A stretch of DNA of 64,000 nt from Heterohyrax brucei. Its lineage: Eukaryota; Chordata; Mammalia; Hyracoidea; Procaviidae. The stretch is from NCBI GenBank assembly GCA_028571685.1, contig CM053162.1, positions 72,652,351-72,716,350 on the forward strand, in the 5' to 3' direction. The notes under the pieces are model-generated. The model had not been told where the DNA came from and ran no database searches. It saw nothing but the letters and a program-made list of their open reading frames with translations. The translations under genes and the position numbers were made by a program. Below, in pieces: positions 45,450-56,508 of this stretch (positions are counted from its first letter, which is position 1; each line of letters opens with the position of its first letter).

Positions 45450-47050
45450 TGGCTTCTTCACCCAGAGGACAGTCCGAGCTCATCCCGGTCAGCCACTGGC
45501 CCAAACCCACACGGCTGAGGCATCACTGAACCATGGAAGGCACAGGTGTTGTGGACAACACCTGTCCTGTGAGAGCTGAGAGAGCTACTTACCCTTTCCA
45601 GGAATTTGTTAGCGGTGCTGCCAGAGACAAGACTTTTTTCATCAAAGGACATTTCAACACGTACTTTACTTAGGGAATCCCACGCCAAAGAGGGACCAGG
45701 GATTCTGGCTTGTATAGCAGCTGGTGAGATGGCTTCGTTTCTCCTTTTTCACTCACTGGCTGCAAGATAGGTCTAGTCACCTCTTTTCCAGTCACCCCAA
45801 CAACCTGAGTAATGCTAATCAAGACAGACCCTTTAGGATCCTGGGTGAGTACCAAGAAGGCTGCTCCAGTATCAACCAGAAAGTCCACTGCTGCCTTCCT
45901 ACTGTAACTCGCACCAGGGGATCAGCAGGAGGGAAATTAAAAGCCGACTCCCCAGTCCGTCAGTAAGAGTCCTCTTCTTGCTCTTTGTTAACTCCTTGAA
46001 AAGACCTCTCCTCCCTTTCAATCGTGGCTGACCCTTTTCCAGTTTTCCTTTGGGGCACTCAGTTTTCCAGAATCCCTCCTTTGCAAAACCCACGTTGGTT
46101 TTCCCTCGTTGGGGCCCGTCCTTCCCTCTGTCTCCTCGTCGTCCTCTGAATGGTTTCAGAACAGTGGCCAGTAGATGAGCCTGTTTCTTCAGATCCCTGT
46201 CTCCTTCTTTGTTTTTGTCTTGCTATTTTTATCCTGTTTCTTTCTTCTCTGCATTTTCTTTTTGTATTCTCCATTTCTCCCTAGCCATCTAGCCTTCAGT
46301 CTTCTCTCTCTTTCCGCTTCCTCTTCACCGTCTTTCATTTGCTCATTCTTTCTTTCTCTACGTTGTCTGTATGTTTGCTACATTCAGCGTCCCACACCAG
46401 CTTCACATGCCAGTATTTCAGCTACAATTTCTTTCTCACTGTATTTTTCTTCTGCTTTCTCTTTGGCTTTCACTAAAACCATCCATTCTTCTTCAGCTCT
46501 GAGGAGTGCAGTCTGCTAAAGTCTGACAATCATCCCACACAGGATGGTGGGTAGCAAAAATGTGGGAAAAATGTTCATTCATTGCACGTGGGTCCACCCA
46601 ACATTTAGGGAGGTTTTACTTTCAACTGTACCAAATTATAGTCCCGTATCATCTAAGGTGGCCCTTCTGCAGTGGGCGCTGGCACCTCCTGCTGTAAGTA
46701 AAGCCTTCCCAGGGAGTCAGGCCGAAATGTACCACCCTCCTAGTGTGCGGTGGGGAGACCACATCTGTCCCATCTCCTCTAGCCCCTTTCTGCCTTCCCA
46801 TCCTCATCTTCTGACACTCTCAGGTTGGGGTCACAAATGGGTGTCAAGGGATTTTTCCGTTTTCTTTTCCCAGGTGGGGGAATGAGAAGATCATCCTCCA
46901 GTTACCCACTGCTCACTGTCTCATCATCACTCACCTGCGCAAGAAGGGCTACAATAGAGGCTTCCTCCTTTTTCCATGCTATGATGTCAGAAAGAGTGTC
47001 ACATACACACAGCAGTTTAACCTCAGAATTTTTTCTCTTGTCAGCACCAC

Positions 47051-47074
47051 ACAGAGAGAGAGAGAGAGAGAGAG
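47051..47074. repeat. (GA)n microsatellite
   Basis: Eleven or twelve GA units. Confidence 0.95.
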
Positions 47075-47141
47075 ACCAGACCAGGACCTGAGGTGAAGGG
47101 GATAATCTTTGCAGCTTTAATCACTGAGACAGCCCTGGTGC

Positions 47142-47166
47142 CACACACACACACACACACACACAC
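47142..47166. repeat. (CA)n microsatellite
   Basis: About twelve CA units. Confidence 0.95.
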
Positions 47167-47855
47167 AGTCACACACCTAATTCAGAGCTCACTTGTTAGT
47201 AACAGGTCAAGCTTCATAACGGTACCCAGATCTCTAGAGTCACTTACAGGCCACACTTAACAGCACAAAATTTAAAGACGTCTCTTACTCAGGGAATCAC
47301 TTCCTAAATAAATTCAGTTCCCAGTGGACTCAGCCAGAACCTTACCTTCCTGGGTATACTTCTGCATTCAGGGAACTTCACAGGTCTCTCATCCAGCTCC
47401 ACAGGACCTAGCCACCCATTGGAGGAGGTCTACGAGAACCAATGCCCTCTACAGCTCTTACAGAGGACTTGCCACCCGACGCCCAATTCCGTACCATGGC
47501 CACCAGAAACGTTGTCCCTCTCTGAAGCTCACTGCCGCAGAATCCTCCCCTGTCACTTCACCTCTCGGCCTCCACAGGTTGAGAGACCGCCACAACTCAA
47601 GGAGGGGCTCACCTTCTCTCTTCCTGGGTCCATCTCAAGAGCTCAGTATTCAGGCAGACAGAACCAGAGCATAAAAAAATTGGAGCCCACCAGCCAGCCC
47701 CATGTTGGAGGCCAAAAAAGAGACGGTGTCTTGTTGCTTCCCTCTTTAGCCTGACTGGTCTTTATGACTGACTCACATTCTAAAGCATGACAAAAATGAC
47801 GCATTGTGCCTTCAAAGGTAGGCGAGAAGGATGGTACAACTCTTGTCTTCCTTCC

Positions 47856-47889
47856 CCTCTCTCTCTCTGTCTCTTTCTCTGTCTCTCTG

Positions 47890-47936
<47 letters not shown>
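47856..47936. repeat. Compound (CT)n-(CA)n microsatellite
   Basis: An interrupted CT/TCTG run followed by about sixteen CA units. Confidence 0.95.
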
Positions 47937-47938
<2 letters not shown>

Positions 47939-47959
47939 GCTCTCCCCTGGACTCAGCCG

Positions 47960-48215
47960 CCATGCTGTGAGGAAGCCCAGGCCACACAGCGAGTCTCACA
48001 TGAGCTCCACTAACAACCTGCCCCCCTGGCCCACCATCTGAGTGACACTCTCAGTAAGGAGATCCTCCGGTCTTCAAAGCAGAGTCTTTCCCTTCAACTC
48101 ACACTGTGTGGAGCAGAGATGAGCCTTCCCTGCCAAACCCTGCCCAAATTTCAGATTTGTGAGCAAAATAAATGATTGTTACTGTTTCACCGTATTTTCA
48201 GTGCTTTGCTATGTC
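47960..48215 (+). mobile_element. MLT1-type LTR 3' half
   Basis: GAGCAGAGATGAGCCTTCCC, GCCCAAATTTCAGATTTGTG and AAAATAAATGATTGTTACTG are the familiar 3' end with its AATAAA signal. Confidence 0.6.
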
Positions 48216-48361
48216 ATGATAGAGATTTCAACTAGGAAACAGAAACCACTTTGAATATTTTCAAAAATAAGAGGTTTATTAGAGGATAGTAGGCACTTAA
48301 CAAAACCTTTGGAAAGACTGGAATGAATCTTAAAACATAAAATTCTTGAGTTCAAAAAAAA

Positions 48362-49247
48362 AACTGCAGTAGGCTAGTTATGCCAATTGGCTTTGATGTC
48401 CCCTGAGAACAGAGTCCCCAGACCCCGCCCCTGCTACTCTACCCTTGCAATATTGGGTTGAGGTTAGAAGAGCTTTCAATTTATGGTGAAGTCCAGTTAA
48501 GTTGCTCTCCTTTCTACTGTGTGCTGTCACTGCTTTCACCCAACCAAATTTCTATCAACTATCTGATGTATGATCAACCCTCTCCCTCCCTCCCCACCTT
48601 GCAGCCATCAGAGAGTCTTTTCTTCTGTACATAAGTCTATTTTTAAGTGCTCATAACACAGGTCTCACACAATATTTGTTCTTTTGCCACTGACTGATTT
48701 CACTCAGCTTAAATGTCTTCCAGTCGAAACCAGGTTATGAAATGCTTCCTAAAATCATCATTGTTCTTGATCATTGCAGAGTGTTCCATTGACTATATCC
48801 GCCATAGTTCCTTTATCCATTCACCTGTTGTTAGGCATCTGGGTTGATTCCATCTTTTTGCTATTGTGGACTGTGCTGCAATAAACATTCATGTGCATGT
48901 GTCTGTTCGTGTGACAGCCTTTGTTTCTGCAGGATAAATTCCAAACAGTGGGATTACTAGATCAAATGATATATCTATTTCCAGCTTTTTAAGGAAGTGT
49001 CAGATTGCTTTCCAAAGACATTGTATCATTTTACAATCCCACCAGCAGTATATGAGAGTTCGAATCTCTCCACAGTCTCTCCAGCATTTGTTGTTTTGTG
49101 CTTTTTGGATTATGGTCACCCTTATTGGGCTGAGATGGTATCTCATTGTAGTTTTGATTTGAATTTCTCTGATAGCTAATGATTGTGAGCATTTCCTCAT
49201 GTATCTTTTGGCTGCCTGGATGTCTTCTTTGGTGAAGTGTTTGTAGG
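48362..49247 (-). mobile_element. L1 LINE 3' UTR and ORF2 end, antisense
   Basis: GTAGGCTAGTTATGCCAATTG, TACTCTACCCTTGCAATATTG, CTTTTTGCTATTGTGGACTG and TGCTTTTTGGATTATGGTCAC give the antisense order from 3' UTR to ORF2 C-terminus. Confidence 0.88.
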
Positions 49248-49300
49248 ACATAAACACAAATTTGGGGAGGACACAACTCCATTCATAATATTAGCCAGTG
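49248..49300 (-). mobile_element. MaLR-like LTR 5'-end fragment, antisense
   Basis: TTTGGGGAGGACACAACTCC resembles the antisense LTR start. Short. Confidence 0.45.
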
Positions 49301-49439
49301 ATAAAATCAGAACCCAGGTGTCAACCCTGACTCCCCTTGTCCCTTTTTCCACTATGGGTAACTAATCCCAGATATGTCTATTTTAGAATAGCTCCCAAAG
49401 GGTCACTGACCCTTCAAGTGTCTCCATCTACACTGTCAG

Positions 49440-49885
49440 TACCATGTGTCTTAGGCTGGGTTTTCTAGAGGAGGAAAACCAGTGAAGCCTCCATACACGG
49501 CAGAAAGAGAGGGAGAGGTTGACATCAGGGAAATAGCTCACTGGGTCATAGAGGTCGGAAGGTCCCCAGCCTGTGGCCATGCTGCAGGGGCTGGCAAACT
49601 CAAGTTCCAGAAGGCACAAAGGCCAGAGGATCCCAAGATTGGCAAGTAAGCTGGCAGCTCCAATCCCAAGAATCAGACGTCAGAGGAACAGGAGGCAGCC
49701 GCTAGCGACTTTCTGTTTGGCAGCCCCTGCAGCTATGTGAACCAAGAGAAGCCTACATCCTGATCCACAGATTTGGGCCAGTGCCACCTGTACAATCACG
49801 TGAGGAGTTTCTTTGATATAAATCTCTCTCTATATTTACACACTTTACTAGTGTGCTTGTGGGAGCACTCAGCCTAAGACGCAAC
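49440..49885 (+). mobile_element. LTR-like repeat, family uncertain
   Basis: GTCTTAGGCTGGGTTTTCTAG, then text like CATGCTGCAGGGGCTGGC, and an end GCACTCAGCCTAAGAC. The start and end are nearly inverted copies (GTCTTAGGCTG against CAGCCTAAGAC). I recall similar mammalian LTR-type repeats but cannot name it; a DNA element with terminal inverted repeats is another possibility. Confidence 0.45.
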
Positions 49886-49904
49886 CTTAACAGTGACATT
49901 GTGC

Positions 49905-50140
49905 CTTATGCAGCCCTATCCTGTCTCACCTGAATTGCCACAGCAGCCTCCTAACTGATCTCCAGCCAGGCTTGTTCTAAAAATCACATCATCCTATGCA
50001 GCTTAAACCTCTCTGGTGGCGTTATGTCACCCCAAGGATAAGGTCAAAATGCCTGAACACACTAAAAAGGCCCTCCTGGGCCTAACCTTGTCCACCACTC
50101 TAGCTGAACCCAATTCTCCTTTCTAGCCCCTTTTACTCCC
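49905..50140 (+). mobile_element. L2 LINE, left part, split by an LTR
   Basis: AGCAGCCTCCTAACTGATCTC and AAATCACATCATCCTATGC match the L2 3' region. It resumes at 50,813. Confidence 0.78.
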
Positions 50141-50806
50141 TGCTATGGATTGAACTGAGTCCTCTCAAAATAGCGGTTAGAACCTAATACCTACACCTAC
50201 GGATGGCATCCCATCTGGCAATGGGGTTTCCTTTGTTAGGTTAATGAAGCCATCTCCTGCTGACCAAAGCCAGACCTGCTGCTGGTGGGTTAATTCTGAC
50301 TCATAGTGACCCTAGTGTGCTGAGTATGACTTAAACTTAAGGACTCCCGCACACCCCAGGGAGGAAAACTCCCTAGATTTATTCTGCTATTGTTTGACTA
50401 ACAGCCTGATGAAAGATTGAAGTGGAATGAAGGCAAGAAGTCAGAAATGATTTCAAAATAATTTTGGCTTTTACTCAATGCCAAGTGGGTGCAATGCCTG
50501 GCCCTCAACGCTGTGTGAAAAGCTAAGAATTTTTGAGAAGCAACAAAAAAAAAGCAGATTCTATACGGAGAGAGAGGTAAGCACAAAATGGGAGAAAGAT
50601 AGATGTGATGTGGAGTTCCCAAGGCACCAAAGGACACCGGGATTACAGGAGCTAGGACAAGAGTTTTCCACAGGAACAGACAGACAAAGCCTCCCCAGGG
50701 GCAGCACCCTGAATTCAGACTTTCAGTCTCCTAAACTGTGAGAAAATAAATTTCTGTTCTTTAAAGCCCTGCACTTGGGGCATTTCTCTTACAGCAGTAT
50801 GAGGTG
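50141..50806 (+). mobile_element. MaLR-like solo LTR inserted in L2
   Basis: Starts TGCTATGGATTGAACTGAG and ends near ACAGCAGTATGAGGTG, with an AATAAA signal near 50,740. ACTCCC flanks it on both sides (50,135-50,140 and 50,807-50,812). An AfroSINE scrap lies at about 50,266-50,312. Confidence 0.75.
50266..50312 (-). mobile_element. AfroSINE scrap
   Basis: Only the antisense tail (TTCTGACTCATAGTGACCC) is recognisable. Confidence 0.6.
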
Positions 50807-50812
50807 ACTCCC

Positions 50813-51075
50813 TGTGCCCCAGCCATCCTGGACTCCCTTCAGGTCTCTGAGTCACTATCACTCTTTGGACTTTGCACACACTCTCCTCCTTGACTAGAAC
50901 ATTCTCCTCACTCCACTTCTTCCCTTTTCCTGGTTTCCTTTTACCCAACCTTCTTATCTCAGTGTGAATGTCACTTCCTTGGGAAGGCTTTTCTGAATTT
51001 CTGGGATCAATAACTACCTCCCGACTCCTTCTACCAAACTTTCCTGATCTTTCCCCACTGTCACAAGCCTCACAC
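50813..51075 (+). mobile_element. L2 LINE, right part
   Basis: AATGTCACTTCCTTGGGAAGG and GGCTTTTCTGAATTTCTGGG continue the L2 3' region begun at 49,905. Confidence 0.78.
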
Positions 51076-51129
51076 CTTTCTGAGAAACGTTGTTGAGCTA
51101 GCCAATAGATGAAGTCCTCTGTACGGATT

Positions 51130-51225
51130 TAGATGAAGGGAGGAGGGGGGAAGGGAAGGGAAAAGAAGGGAAAGGAGGGAGGGAGGGAGGCAGGGAAGTA
51201 GGGAAGGAGGGAGGGAGCAAAGAGA
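51130..51225. repeat. Purine-rich low-complexity tract
   Basis: GGGA/GGAA repeats on the + strand. Open frames on the minus strand here are artefacts. Confidence 0.9.
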
Positions 51226-51439
51226 AAAGATTGAACAAAAAACCCAGCTTGTGAAGTTGAGGCCATGGTGACCAACTGCACCCCACGTGAGGGGTGCCCA
51301 GGAAACAGGGAGCATGTCCGGAGTGCAGAAGGCTGTTTGCCACACAGCTGAATCGACTGCTTCTTGCTCACCTCCCATTGCTGTAAGCTGGTGCTGGCGC
51401 TTTGACCACTTAATTTGTTAACTCTGTGTCCTCAGGGTC

Positions 51440-51605
51440 CAGGCAGAGCACACCCCAGTTCTCAGGTCAGAAAAGGCAACCACAGAAAAAATGAATGATC
51501 CGCTCAGGTGATAGAATGAGTGAAGGGCAGGAGAGGGTTTGAATCAGCCCCCTTGAACCTCACGCTTGGAGCTGATGCTTCACAGTCAGCTTCTCTACAC
51601 CTTCT
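51440..51605 (-). mobile_element. Possible MIR SINE, antisense
   Basis: GGAGAGGGTTTGAATCAGCC sits where antisense MIR has its 'gggattcgaaccc' block. Weak. Confidence 0.3.
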
Positions 51606-52844
51606 GCAGACTCTGTCCCCACCTACCGCAGGGGTGCTGGTTTGGCTTTGTGCAAACTAAAGTCCACACGCTCTGTTGACGATCCTTCCTCTCCATTCCT
51701 ACCTGGTACCAGAAACCACTGCATGGCACAGAGAAAGCCAGTTTGTTTCCAGCTCCGGCTAGTGACTGCCTGGGCCGCTGACCATGGGGCCCTCCGGCTC
51801 AGGCCTCGCTGGAGTCCTCACGTGGCACACCACATGCACACGTGGGGCCCACTGGCTGCCAAGACGAGTGCAGCTCCAGATTATTCTAGGAAACAAATAA
51901 GTTGTTTTGCTCTGGATTGCAGGAATTGCTAATTAGGGATTTTTATTTCAGGCAGTGTTCCTTGGGGCTGGCAGGCAGATGGAGTGGGCGATTGGCTCCA
52001 GGGGCACTGTTAGCAGAGGGAACTACCCATGCCTGCCCCTGGTGACAAGAACAGTCAGCACCCACTGCTGCCCAGCACCTGCCCCTGGAGACTGGGGTGA
52101 GGCCTTGTGGGAGACTTCCTGGCTGGCAGGGATGTCCTCTTCTCTGGAAAGGGCCCCCGAGGCCCAGGCACAAGCTCTTGGAGACCTACAGGAACAAACC
52201 TGAAACTCTTGAAACTATTTAAATCCTGGAGACAAGGTTATAAAAAGTAATTTTATTTTTTGCATGACAAATTTTTAATACATTTATTTGGACTTCTGTG
52301 GGCATTAAAAAAAAAACTAAAAAAGAAAAATTCTGCTGACTCCAGCCATTAGGCACAGGCGGGGAGAGCACAGAAGGCAGAACTCTGCCAGAGCACTGCT
52401 CGTCTCCGGAACAGGTGGTCAGACCCCTGCCCGAGCCGTCTGGGCCCTTCGGGGTCTTGGGGAAGGAAGCCACATGCTGCAGAAGCCACAATCAGAGGCA
52501 AACCTCATCTCTGCCATGGCCTCCTGACCTTGGCGGTCATGTCCTTGTCAGCCTGGCCCTCAGACCTCAACTCTGTAGCTGCTTTTAGATAAATCCATAG
52601 AAGAGAAAAGGAGAGGGAGCAGAAGGGGCAGGTGGGCGGGGAGGAGGTGGAGAGGACAGAGAGGGCGGGCGGCAGCGTCCCTGCACCTCTGTGGTCCAGG
52701 AAGTAGGACGTGGAACTGCTCCTCAGCTCTCGCTCAGGAGTCGCCATGGAGACCAAGCGCTGGCCTCTTCATGATGAATACTCGGAGGCAGCTGTCTTCT
52801 TGGAATCTTTAAAACATATACACCATTATGTGAGCACAAAAGAG
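51606..52844. other. Unassigned, mostly unique sequence
   Basis: No repeat family recognised. An AT-rich island at 51,875-51,960 contains GCTAATTAGGG, and another AT-rich stretch lies at 52,215-52,330. No gene is supported. Confidence 0.35.
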
Positions 52845-53040
52845 GACGGGCAGCCCAGCAGTGAAGCACTCAGCTGCTATCCGGAGGGTCGGCAGCTGGA
52901 AGCCAGCAGCCCCTCCCTGGGGAAGACACGGCCATCTCCTTCCGGGAGCGGGCAGCCTTGGAGACCCTCTGGGGTGGTTCCACTCTGTCCCTAGAGTTGC
53001 TATGAGTCAGAATTGATTCGATTCGACGGCAACAGGTTTT
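52845..53040 (+). mobile_element. AfroSINE, long variant
   Basis: Head CAGTGAAGCACTCAGCTGC, extra middle GGGAAGACACGGCCATCTCC, tail GCTATGAGTCAGAATTGATTC and GACGGCAACAGG. Confidence 0.82.
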
Positions 53041-53394
53041 GTTTTTTGTATCATCTCTTTGAACTCAGTAGGCTGAGAGGCCAGGGAGGGGAGGGGAACG
53101 TGGGCAGAGGCGTCACCGGAAGGGACTGTGAGAGGGAATGGGCCCCAACCGTGCAGAGGGAAGGAGGCTGCCTTCAGCCCCGACCTGCCACCTCCCTCCC
53201 TGCCTCTAGAGCTGCCGGGAGCACCCACAGCGGCCGCCCGGCTGGCACAGGGCTGTGCTCAGGAACTAGCGATCAATGATCTGTTCACTCATCCGTCCAT
53301 TCAGCAAACGTTTGTTCTGTGCTTGTCTAGAGAGTAAACTCTCCTTCCCTCACCTTTTCCCACGGCAACAGGAACTCTCCTCTCACCTTCCTCA
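53041..53394. other. Unassigned sequence
   Basis: Nothing recognised between the AfroSINE and the minisatellite. Confidence 0.35.
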
Positions 53395-54150
53395 AGGCCA
53401 CACACACACATGATGCACACACTCACGAGTGCACACACATGTGAGTGCACACATGGGTACATGCATGCAAACATGTGTGCACATACAGTCACCCACATGC
53501 ATAGGCGTGAACAGGTCCACATGTGCAAATGTGTGCACAGTCATATGCATGCACACAGTCACATGAACACAAACACTCACATGAATGCACACAGATGCAC
53601 AGGTACACACAGGCACATGCATGCACGCACAGTCACACACGTGTATAGGTGTTCACCAGTGCACATATGCAAACACATGGGCACACCCAGTCACACACAC
53701 GCATGCATGCACACTCACATGAATCCACACGCATGCACAGGCACACACATGCATAGGTATGCACCGGTGTGCGAATGCAAACACATGAGCATACACACAG
53801 TCACACACATGCGTGCATGCACACTCACATGAATCCACACGCATGCACAGGCACACACATGCATAGGTTTGCACAGGTGTGTGTATGCGAACACGTACAC
53901 ACACACAGTCACACACATGCGTGCATGCACACTCACATGAATCCACACGCATGCACAGGCACACACATGCATAGGTATGCACAGGTGTGCGTATGCGAGC
54001 ACGTGCACACCCAGTCACACACACGCATTCATGCACACTCATATCAATCCACACACATGCACAGGCACACACATGCATAGGTATGTGCAGGTGTACATAT
54101 GTGAACACACATGCACACACTCACACAGTCACACACACATGCCTGCACAT
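53395..54150. repeat. CA-rich minisatellite with ~110-bp higher-order unit
   Basis: The phrase AGTCACACACA recurs at 53,689, 53,799, 53,907, 54,013 and 54,127, giving units of 110, 108, 106 and 114 bp with internal order kept (ACTCACATGAATCCACAC, ATGCACAGGCACACACATGC, ATAGGTATGC). 53,395-53,688 is a looser version. Long Cys/Val-rich and Thr/His-rich open frames on both strands follow from the repeat and are not genes. Confidence 0.93.
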
Positions 54151-54374
54151 CACCAACAACTTCCACAATGGCTCCTAATGACCTCAGGTGGTCGTGACAC
54201 ACTGCAGTCCTATCCGTGACTGTCACCCCAGGAATTCGGGCAGAGATGGGTGCCAGCCGGTCCAAGCTGTGTGCCATACCTGACTTGAAAAGCTACAGGG
54301 AGAGTCTCCATGTAAAAACCAGTTCTAGAGACACCCTTTTATTAAACAAATTCTCTTTTCCCAAACTGTCTTAG

Positions 54375-54565
54375 GGTGTAGGATGGCCTGGGCTTGACTC
54401 TCAGCCCCACTGCTGAGTAGGAGTGGCCTCGGGAAAGTCACTGAGCCGTTCTGAGTCTGTTTCCTCACTCCTGGGATTGGTTTCCAATCTCTCACTACCA
54501 GAGCTTCTGTGGTAATTAAGTAAGGTTTGTAGAATGCTCAACATCTGTGACTTCTCTTGTTTCCT
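54375..54565 (+). mobile_element. MIR SINE
   Basis: GGGCTTGACTCTCAGCCCC, CGGGAAAGTCACTGAGCCG, TGTTTCCTCACTCCTGGGAT and GTAGAATGCTCAACA follow MIR in order. Confidence 0.82.
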
Positions 54566-54627
54566 CTATTAAGTTTGTGTCTACATACTGGGAGCACGAT
54601 TAAGAGGGAGCTGTTCTCGTGTTCTTA

Positions 54628-55331
54628 GGGGACATCGAGGTCAATTGGCATAACTAGCCTTTGGCTAAGAGAGTCTTCTGCACCCCATGTTAGTGAGTGA
54701 CCTCTGGGGTCTGAAAAGCCCGCAAGCCTCCATCTGAGGAGCATCAGTCGGTCCCAGTCCACCTGGAACAGGTGACAACTGAGACCATCAGAGAGGATGA
54801 GCGCAGAAGGACGCACATGACTGGGAGACGACATCAACACGAGACCAGAAGAACCCGATGGCACCCAGCCACCACCCAAGACAGCCTTGATGGGGGACAC
54901 AATGTAGAGTCCTTGATGTAACATGAGGGAAAGAGGTGTGGAGATCAAGAACTCTACCCAAAGATGGTCAGACAGCCTGGACGGTCCCCTGAGAACGTGC
55001 CCCTAGACTTGCTGCTGCCCTAGACCTGAAACCAGTACTGAGGTCAGTACTTTAGACAAGAATGGACTGGACTCGGGGACACAGAGTGAGCACGTGGTCT
55101 GTGTACTTTAGTGTTTTATGCATTAGTAGAAGGCTGTCCTACTGGTTTCTTTCTAGAGGGGAAAGAAGAGGGTGGAGAGGAGGAGACAAATGCTCTTTAA
55201 GAGGACACTGGAAGTAAAGGAGCGTGCTGTCACAGGGTGGGGAGGGCAGATGGAGTTGCAGAGAGCCGGGTATGCAGACTTGACTTGGATTGTATACTTT
55301 CACTTAATCGTAACAAAAAAAATAAAAAATG
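54628..55331 (+). mobile_element. L1 LINE 3' UTR
   Basis: Starts at TCGAGGTCAATTGGCATAAC, then TTCTGCACCCCATGTTAGTG, ending ACTTTCACTTAATCG and an A-rich tail. Confidence 0.88.
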
Positions 55332-55837
55332 GAGCTGTCCCTCCCACTGCTGATGGGGAAGACCTGCATTCTCTGTGGGCCCAGAGTCTCCTTTTCAGCT
55401 GTTAAAACTGTGGGGGGTGAGGGGAAATGGGGAGGCGAGCTGTGCAGTGCTACAGAAAGCTCACCCCCCTTGTGTCCCTTCCCCTCCTCAAGAAACCACG
55501 TGCAGTCGTGACGTATTCCCCAGAGGTGAGCCCCCTGTGTGGGGTGTCTGTGAGTGGTACAGAGAAGGGGCACGGGCTGTCTACGCCCAGGGCACAAGCA
55601 TCTTCTCCATCACCTCTCCGACTCACTCCTGCCCCCTAAACCCCAGCCCCCAGGTCTGGTCTCTAGCAAGCAGAAGCTGGGTGATTTTGAAACTCGTCCT
55701 GACACAGACCAAACCCAAAGGCTCTTGGCAGGCTGCAGCAGTGACCTGGCAACTCTCCGAAGGAGCAGGAGAATCACCTGTGACTAAGGAGGAGGCATAC
55801 TGGGTCCGAGGAAGAGCTAAGAGGAGTTCTTGTTCAC
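55332..55837. other. Unassigned sequence
   Basis: No repeat family recognised. The 170-codon open frame from 55,375 has no known domain and runs into the LTR at its right, so it is not called. Confidence 0.35.
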
Positions 55838-56508
55838 CGAGAGCTGCTGTAATGGAAATACCGCAACAAACAGCAACTTTCCCATAGTTTAGGGGGTGGG
55901 AAGAACAAATCAGAGCACCAGCTCCAGGGGAAGATTCTCTCTCTCAGTCTGGAAGAAGGTCCTGGTCTCTCTTGCACTTCTGTTCCCAGGCGATCCTCAC
56001 ATGGCTGTGCCTCTCTCTTCCTCAGTCTGTGTTCTGTTTGCTTGTTTAATGTCCCTTCTGTCTCAGAAAAGACAGACTTGAGACACACCCTACACTAATC
56101 CTAACCCATTCCCAAAGTGGGTAATAACCACAGATATTAAAAAAAAAAAAAATCCATTGCCACGGAGCGAGTTTCTACTCACAGTGACCTTACAGGACAG
56201 AGCAGAGCTGCCCAGTAGGGTTTCCAAGGCTGTATCTTTAGGGAAGCAGACTGTCACATCTTTTCACCTGTCCCACATATTTATTTACTCCCCTGAATTC
56301 ATTCCAGGAAACCCTGGTGGCGTGGCAGTTAAGAGCTGTGGCTGGGAGCCAGTAGAGCTGCCCAGAAGCTGGTGGATTTCGAACTCTCAGCCTTTCAGTT
56401 AATCAGCCAAGCACTTTGAACCACTGTACCATCGGGGCTCCTTAGCACAGGCACTGAGGTTGGGATTTATAACACACATGGCGGGGGGACACAATTCAAC
56501 CCTTAACA
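55838..56508 (-). mobile_element. MaLR-like LTR relic, antisense, split by AfroSINE
   Basis: GAGCTGCTGTAATGGAAATAC at the left and GGGGGGACACAATTCAACCC at the right are the two antisense LTR ends. An AfroSINE mosaic occupies 56,137-56,443. Confidence 0.72.
56137..56443 (-). mobile_element. AfroSINE, long variant, with a sense AfroSINE head inside
   Basis: The antisense tail begins at ATCCATTGCCACGGAGCG. The long-variant middle (AAGCAGACTGTCACATC) follows. At 56,308-56,345 a sense head appears (GGAAACCCTGGTGGCGTGGC). The antisense copy then resumes (AGCTGGTGGATTTCGAACTC) to CGGGGCTCC. It looks like a nested or recombinant insertion. Confidence 0.75.

Larger units (their letters stand above)
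45450..47760 (-). mobile_element. Broken class I (gammaretrovirus-like) endogenous retrovirus: gag and protease part
   Basis: Read on the minus strand, the order is a leader-like stretch, a gag region (about 47,000-46,000) with a capsid motif resembling THQPTWDDCQ and a nucleocapsid-like end, then a protease region (about 45,890-45,670) with a DTGA-type active-site motif. Reverse transcriptase, integrase and envelope are not recognised, and I see no convincing LTR pair. It is incomplete and broken many times; by its decay it is an old fossil. Microsatellites have grown inside it. Confidence 0.7.

Noticed and set aside
53410-54120. Open frames of 140 and 155 codons on opposite strands, rich in Thr/His or Cys/Val
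   Set aside because: They follow from the CA-rich minisatellite, which lacks stop codons; no domain, promoter or splice context.
53689-54126. CRISPR-like spaced repeats
   Set aside because: The whole unit repeats without unique spacers; it is a minisatellite in mammalian DNA.
55375-55887. 170-codon open frame
   Set aside because: Ends in an antisense LTR; no domain and overlapping frames in all registers.
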